From Chloroflexota bacterium (GTDB lineage Bacteria; Chloroflexota; Ktedonobacteria; Ktedonobacterales; Ktedonobacteraceae), in contig CADDZH010000002.1 of NCBI GenBank assembly GCA_902812455.1, positions 1 to 64,000 on the forward strand: DNA of 64,000 nt, given 5' to 3'. Numbering within the stretch: the first letter of the stretch is position 1; each line of letters opens with the position of its first letter. Below the pieces are notes generated by a model, which was given only the letters and a program-made list of their open reading frames with translations, had not been told where the DNA came from and did no database searches. Below, one piece after another: positions 59,392 through 64,000 of this stretch. The position numbers and the translations under genes were made by a program.

Positions 59392-61998
59392 TTAAGCCTT
59401 GCGTTTGACCCAGGCCTCTTCCGGCATCAGCGCCTCATTATCGGCTGGCTGGATTTTGCGATAGACCCGCGCAGGAGGCTGTGGCAGGTCGTCTACGGTG
59501 AGCAGGCGATCCACTGGAATGCCAAAGAGACGCTCGTTTTCTTCCAGATACGGCCGGATGAGCGTCCAGTCATCGAGGGTGAGAGAAGCGAACTTCCCGC
59601 CATTGAGCTGGTCAGCGGTCACCTGATGATATGGGTCACGAATGTAGATTGCCCCGCCAGAGGCGAGCGAGAAAAGATTCCCTCCGGGATAGGGAGTATC
59701 CAGCTCACGAATGGTGCCATCTTCGTCAAAGTGGATGCCGTTGACCACAACGAAGCCACCTCCATTGAGCGGATCGCCTGCCATAAACGACTCGGCTAGG
59801 TAGTCCAGGCATGTGCCATTGATAACGACACGTGGCTTCCCAACGGCATTGATCAACGGCCGACCGGCGGCATTGCCCAGGATGAAGGCCTGCCCGCCCT
59901 TCGCGGCATACATGAAGGTCTGGCCTACGTCGCCATAAACAACCAGCTTGCCTGCCTTCATGATTTGAGCAAGTTGATCCTGCGCGCTGCCGTGAACGAT
60001 TACTTCAGCGCCATCAATGCCGGAAGCCAGGTAATCGCCCGCAGAGCCATACACGTCGATCCGCACGCCTTCTGATCCCGCTCCCAGGCCATTACCAATG
60101 AAGCGCTGCCCCCGAACATTGGCAACCATAAACCGGCGAAAGCCGCGTTGATAGAGTGCCACAATCGCCCTCGCCAGCGATTCATTACCTTCACTCGGAT
60201 AGCCCGTAGCATCGAGAACCAGGATAGTATTGCTATCCTTGAGTTCTGGCAACGGGCTACCAAAACCCGCCCACACGTAACTCTGGGAAGGAGCTTCACG
60301 GATGCTGGCAACCAGGCGCGCAAAGCTCTGATCAAACATGCTGAGCAGGCAACTTCGTTTCATCGATCCTGTTGCATAGCGGCGATCCATGAGCAGGGTC
60401 AGCAGCGTGAATGCCCGATCGCGGTCATCATCGCTGCTGGCCGCTTGTTCCAGGTTCTCCAAGAAGAGGCATACATCGTCATAGTCCCACTCCGGCAACT
60501 GCTGACAAATCTGATTGAACAGGCCGGACGGCGAGAGGTTTTGCCGAATGGGCATGCCAGAGCCTGACGTGGGTTGAACTAGAGGGTGCTCAACGGCATG
60601 GTGGCCGTTCAGCGCGTGTTTCGCCTGGTCAGGAGCGATCACATGCCCGAACTTGTCGGTGCATTGCAAGATCATCTTGCCGGTTTCGCCGGCATGCACT
60701 GTAAAGATGAAGGCGCCGCCATCAGTGTGACTGCCACCACGCGCGTTCCAGTAAAGGTCAGCTCGCGACCAGAAGCATGAGTCTTCACGCGCAAGGCTCT
60801 CCAGCGCAGCATCAATCGCCTGCTTCTCAGAGGCGGCTAGGCCTATGGCTGCCGCTCCCTGCTGCAACGCAAAGACCTGGGGACGCAGCATGGAAGTATC
60901 GGTGATGCCGACCAGGCGATAGGCCTGCTTGCGCACATCCGATTGGGCGAGCAGGAAGAACCAGGGGCCATCGGGAGAGCTATGCAGGTGAACGGCCTGT
61001 AGCAGCCGGTAGAGGCGCTGTTTATCCGGCGGCAGGAGGGTGAAATCGCGCTCGGTTGTTGGCGCCATCGCTTCAATAACATATTCCAGCGGATAGCCAT
61101 AGGTGCGGTGGAGCAGGTCAAAGACGAGGGCAGCCACCTCGGTATCGGTCAGGAAGAGCGGATACATGTTGCGCTGGGCAAGGTAGGAGGAGATGGAGGC
61201 ATAATTGGCGAAATCGCCGTTATGAACCAGGGCCTCGTGCATGCCGATGAAAGGATGGGCCCCGCCGGGATGCCATACTTTGCCCTTTGTCGGATAGCGA
61301 TGATGCCCGATCCAGACGTGAGCGCGCAGGTTTTCCAGTCCGTAATAGCGAACGACGTCATCACCGTAGCCGACCATCTTCAGCACAAGCAGGTTTTTCC
61401 CGTGCGACAGCACGAAGGCTCGCTTCTCACCGGAAGAAGCATAAAACATGCGATTCAACCGGTAGGTGTTTTGATAGACGATCTCATCCTCAATATCCGC
61501 GTCACGGTCAACGGCGATTTCATGCTGTTGTACGAATGCTGCTCGCACATCTGGCCTCACACGGACAAAGTAGCACCACACATCGGGCGGCCTGATCTCC
61601 AGGCCGGGAAGCGAGTGGAAATCCGGCAGCGTGGGTACCTGGAAAGTCGCATCGACAATGAAAGTAGGCTCGATGAAGGCAGATTCTACCTCGGAGCGCG
61701 CGGAGCTATCCAGGGAGGCGACAGCCAGCAGGTAATCGCTGGCAAGCAGCGCTGGCTGGACGCCAAAGAAATCAGGGTCCAGGCCGGCGGCTGCGATCCC
61801 GCCTCCTTTGCCATTGCCTCGATTGCGCATCTGTATGAGCGCCTGGAGCAGGTGCTGTCCTGCAACTGGAACGCTGGCGGCCATGCCAATTACGCCGCAG
61901 CCGCCTTCGGCTTCAGCCTGCTGTGGTGGACTCCATGCTCCCTCTTTGAGCATTCGCCGCGAGGCGATCAACGCTTCAATGAGTTGCTGCCGGTTCAT
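59392..61998 (-). CDS. Glutamate synthase-like protein: class II glutamine amidotransferase plus GXGXG domain
   Basis: An 868-residue fusion. The N-terminal class II amidotransferase has GGCGVIGMAA with the nucleophile Cys near residue 34; in the mature family this Cys becomes residue 1. HHRYPTKGKVWHPGGAHPF, HNGDFANY and LTDTEVAALVFDL follow. The C-terminal third (about 640-820) is the GXGXG beta-helix, with GSAGDYLASG, VVYGDVGQTFMYA and VVNGIHFDEDG. In glutamate synthase the first part frees ammonia from glutamine. The ATG at 61998 (GAAGG upstream) lies inside the preceding gene. It is the last gene of the operon. Confidence 0.88.
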   Translation of the reverse strand: MNRQQLIEALIASRRMLKEGAWSPPQQAEAEGGCGVIGMAASVPVAGQHLLQALIQMRNRGNGKGGGIAAAGLDPDFFGVQPALLASDYLLAVASLDSSARSEVESAFIEPTFIVDATFQVPTLPDFHSLPGLEIRPPDVWCYFVRVRPDVRAAFVQQHEIAVDRDADIEDEIVYQNTYRLNRMFYASSGEKRAFVLSHGKNLLVLKMVGYGDDVVRYYGLENLRAHVWIGHHRYPTKGKVWHPGGAHPFIGMHEALVHNGDFANYASISSYLAQRNMYPLFLTDTEVAALVFDLLHRTYGYPLEYVIEAMAPTTERDFTLLPPDKQRLYRLLQAVHLHSSPDGPWFFLLAQSDVRKQAYRLVGITDTSMLRPQVFALQQGAAAIGLAASEKQAIDAALESLAREDSCFWSRADLYWNARGGSHTDGGAFIFTVHAGETGKMILQCTDKFGHVIAPDQAKHALNGHHAVEHPLVQPTSGSGMPIRQNLSPSGLFNQICQQLPEWDYDDVCLFLENLEQAASSDDDRDRAFTLLTLLMDRRYATGSMKRSCLLSMFDQSFARLVASIREAPSQSYVWAGFGSPLPELKDSNTILVLDATGYPSEGNESLARAIVALYQRGFRRFMVANVRGQRFIGNGLGAGSEGVRIDVYGSAGDYLASGIDGAEVIVHGSAQDQLAQIMKAGKLVVYGDVGQTFMYAAKGGQAFILGNAAGRPLINAVGKPRVVINGTCLDYLAESFMAGDPLNGGGFVVVNGIHFDEDGTIRELDTPYPGGNLFSLASGGAIYIRDPYHQVTADQLNGGKFASLTLDDWTLIRPYLEENERLFGIPVDRLLTVDDLPQPPARVYRKIQPADNEALMPEEAWVKRKA

Positions 61999-63310
61999 GT
62001 TGACCTTCTTTCCTACCATACTTCAACACATCCATGCGGCCTCGCAGATCGCGCACGCTGCGCAGCCCTAAACGGCGCAGGATATCATGGAGCTGCAACT
62101 GGAACGATGCATAGAGATTACCAATGCGCTCGGCTCCCCAATCGGGATCGACCAGTTGCGAAAGCTCCGGGTCGGTTGTGGTCAGGCCAAAGGGGCAGCC
62201 TCGACCGCGCTCGCAGTTACTGCACCGCGTGCAGCCAAGCGCTACTAGCTCGGTCGTGCCCAGAATGCAGCCATCGGCGCCCAGCGCAATGGCTTTAGCA
62301 ATATCGTCAGCCGTGCGGATGCCGCCGCTGGCCATCAAAACCACTTCATCGCGGATGCCTTCCTGAAGGAGAAAGCGATGCACTTTGGGAATGGCAAGCT
62401 CAATCGGCATGGCAATGTTCTTCTTGGCAATTTCAGGCGCTGCCCCCGTGCTGCCGTAGCCGCCATCGATCTGGATGATGTGCGCTCCGGCGTAGTAGCT
62501 GCCGACAGCGACCATGTCAACATCCGTTGGGGTCGAGACCTTAACCGAGATGAGCGCCTCGGGATGAATGGTTTTCACCCAGTCGATATGTTTTTTATGG
62601 TCTTCGACCGAATAGACGCTGTGGAAAGGGAACGGTGAGAAGAGGCTGACCCAGGGCACGCTCTCGCGCATTTTGGCAACCGCCGTCGTCGCCTTATCGC
62701 CAAGCAGGTGACCGCCCAACCCCGGCTTTGCTCCCTGGGCGTACTTGAATTCAATGATCGGTGACCATAAGATCGTCTCTTCGCGCACGCCGAACAGGCC
62801 TGTAGCAACCTGCGTGATCACGTGATCGCGATAGGGGACCAGGGATTCGGGGTAACCGCCTTCGCCGGTAGACGTGAAAGTAGACCACTGCCTGGCGGCT
62901 TTCGCTCGCGCAAGCATGATCTGCTCGCCTATAGATCCATAGGACATACCGGCGCCATACCAGGGAACGGGGATCTGGATATGGCGGTCATACATCCGGC
63001 GATTCAAGGGAATCGAGATATCAGTAGCCTCTTCTTCGGGAGTCCATTCTTCTCGCGGTAGGAACTTGAACTCCAGCATATCGAAGCCACCGCCAGTCCG
63101 GCCTACCCGGTATTCCAGCCCGTTATCTGGGGAACGGCCTGTTTCAGCCTGTACCCAGGTGGCTAGAATAAGGTCAGATGTCCAGCGTGCATCCCCCATG
63201 GCTGGTGGCCGGTTATATACCAGCTCCGGCCAGGTATGAAAGCCCCTGTGCAGAGCCTCGCGATGCTTTTCAATAATGAGTTCTTCTGTCGTTTTGCCAT
63301 TCCACTTCAT
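61976..63310 (-). CDS. Glutamate synthase-like FMN-binding subunit
   Basis: A 444-residue protein matching the FMN-barrel of GltB (PF01645). YGSIGEQIMLARAKAA, EFKYAQGAKPGLGGHL, ISVKVSTPTDVD, QIDGGYGSTGAAP and LMASGGIRTADDIAKAIALG form the barrel; TRCSNCERGRGCPFG is the [3Fe-4S] cysteine loop. It would reduce 2-oxoglutarate plus ammonia to glutamate, or a related imino acid reaction, with electrons from a partner. AGGGAG precedes the ATG. It overlaps the amidotransferase gene start by 23 bp. Confidence 0.9.
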   Translation of the reverse strand: MKWNGKTTEELIIEKHREALHRGFHTWPELVYNRPPAMGDARWTSDLILATWVQAETGRSPDNGLEYRVGRTGGGFDMLEFKFLPREEWTPEEEATDISIPLNRRMYDRHIQIPVPWYGAGMSYGSIGEQIMLARAKAARQWSTFTSTGEGGYPESLVPYRDHVITQVATGLFGVREETILWSPIIEFKYAQGAKPGLGGHLLGDKATTAVAKMRESVPWVSLFSPFPFHSVYSVEDHKKHIDWVKTIHPEALISVKVSTPTDVDMVAVGSYYAGAHIIQIDGGYGSTGAAPEIAKKNIAMPIELAIPKVHRFLLQEGIRDEVVLMASGGIRTADDIAKAIALGADGCILGTTELVALGCTRCSNCERGRGCPFGLTTTDPELSQLVDPDWGAERIGNLYASFQLQLHDILRRLGLRSVRDLRGRMDVLKYGRKEGQHEPAATH

Positions 63311-63313
63311 ACT

Positions 63314-64000
63314 TCAACTCCCTAGCTCGCCGAAGATTTCTCGTTCCAGGTCGCGCTGGAACATGCATCGTCCCAATTCACCTCGTAAACGTCGGACTTC
63401 GCGCAGGCCCATCGCTCCCAGAACTTCCAGCAACTGATCTCGCCATGAGGCCGCAAGATTCTTCACTCGCTGCACACCCCAATCCACGCTCATGCGTGGG
63501 AAGAACAGAGAAGCGGTCTCGCGGTCAATGCATTCGCCGCTAAAGCGTGCCTGAAGGGCAACCGCAAGCACAACATCCAGGGCAACCACGTCCAGGCCGC
63601 AAATGATCGCCTTTGGCACATGCTCGGCCATGACGATGCCACCACTACCGATAAGGGTAACTTCTTCTCGCACACCCGCATCCACCAGGCGCTGGTGAGC
63701 CTTGAGTATGAGATCCATGGCAAACTGATCGCCAGCAAAGCCGTGATAATTGGCAGTAAGGTGAAATACTCTGACACCCTGCTGCACCAGTTCCAGGACA
63801 TCGCTATCCATTGGCATGCGCACACAGATGATGCTATCGGGGAAACGCTGGCGAAGCTCGTTGTAACATTCTTGATCCCAGCCGTCCAGTATGATCATGC
63901 GCGGTGACCATGAAAGCTTGTCCAGCAGCGAGCATGATGATGGGGCAACTACAGGTATAATGTGCTCTCCAGCCAGGGAGAACTGCATGATCGATGAAAC
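63314..64000 (-). CDS. Second glutamate synthase-like FMN-barrel protein, 5' partial
   Basis: The frame is open to the right edge, so the N-terminus is outside the window. The visible 228 residues resemble the C-terminal half of a GltB-type FMN barrel: MIILDGWDQECYNELRQRF, MPMDSDVLELVQQGVRVFHL, LIGSGGIVMAEHVPKAIICG and a C-terminal WGVQRVKNLAASWRDQLLEVL like the end of the neighbouring protein. The Cys-rich Fe-S loop is not seen in this part. Its TGA lies within the ribosome site of the next gene, so the three genes form a tight operon. An ATG at 63988 is in frame, but homology suggests the protein starts earlier. Confidence 0.8.
   Translation of the reverse strand, partial: VSSIMQFSLAGEHIIPVVAPSSCSLLDKLSWSPRMIILDGWDQECYNELRQRFPDSIICVRMPMDSDVLELVQQGVRVFHLTANYHGFAGDQFAMDLILKAHQRLVDAGVREEVTLIGSGGIVMAEHVPKAIICGLDVVALDVVLAVALQARFSGECIDRETASLFFPRMSVDWGVQRVKNLAASWRDQLLEVLGAMGLREVRRLRGELGRCMFQRDLEREIFGELGS

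Noticed and set aside
1..64000. CRISPR array or prophage
   Set aside because: The repeats seen are dispersed, unequal in spacing and palindromic; no regular spacer array, integrase, capsid or transposase gene was found.

Overview
The window looks like a chromosomal segment from a member of Chloroflexota, most likely class Ktedonobacteria. This is an inference from gene content: a very large MalT-type LuxR regulator, a small conserved protein (40770-41042) of a kind I associate with ktedonobacterial genomes, many MFS_3 exporters, zinc-ribbon membrane proteins and abundant short GC-rich intergenic repeats. There is no rRNA gene, CRISPR array, prophage or transposase gene.

The most notable content is a selenocysteine-decoding pair. 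A complete tRNA-Sec gene (selC, anticodon UCA, 99 nt, long variable arm, encoded CCA, own promoter) lies at 32705-32803. About 20 kb away, a FrnE/DsbA-type thiol-disulfide oxidoreductase (11808-12431, minus strand) has one in-frame TGA exactly at the first position of its active-site CxxC. The protein would read U-P-F-C, and a small SECIS-like hairpin follows the TGA. selA, selB and selD are not in the window.

Layout. 1-11 kb: end of a phytoene-dehydrogenase-like FAD oxidoreductase, an esterase, a pseudouridine synthase, an SLC45-like transporter, a secreted phosphoesterase, a PAC2 protein, an MFS exporter and an HtrA-type protease without signal peptide. 11-19.7 kb: response regulator, selenoprotein, SPL-type radical SAM protein, GH31 alpha-glucosidase, MFS exporter, TauE/SafE permease, zinc-ribbon membrane protein. 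19.7-22 kb: a short valyl-tRNA synthetase that lacks the CP1 editing domain, controlled by a clear T-box leader with promoter and terminator. 22-30 kb: sigma-70 factor, zinc-ribbon protein, then M16 peptidase, TPR protein, roadblock protein and Ndk. 30-33 kb: CPBP protease, VOC protein, HAD phosphatase, selC. 33-41 kb: a scarred accessory region with an AraC/LysE pair, decayed LysE, MerR and hydrolase genes, a carbonic anhydrase operon, and a 151-bp direct repeat that carries the 3' end of the large LuxR gene. 44-59 kb: DNA glycosylase, BBE-like oxidase, GT9, amidohydrolase, EamA permease, a GT2-membrane fusion with a GH-like partner, M24-like protein and a DrrAB-type ABC exporter. 59-64 kb: an operon of split glutamate-synthase-like subunits.

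Several short repeat families run through the window. Copies of one family supply the stop codons of two unrelated genes, lie in frame inside a pseudouridine synthase, and related hairpins encode the tail of the radical SAM protein and supply a probable -35 box. Gene starts were chosen mainly by Shine-Dalgarno position. Functions are by recognition of motifs, not by search.
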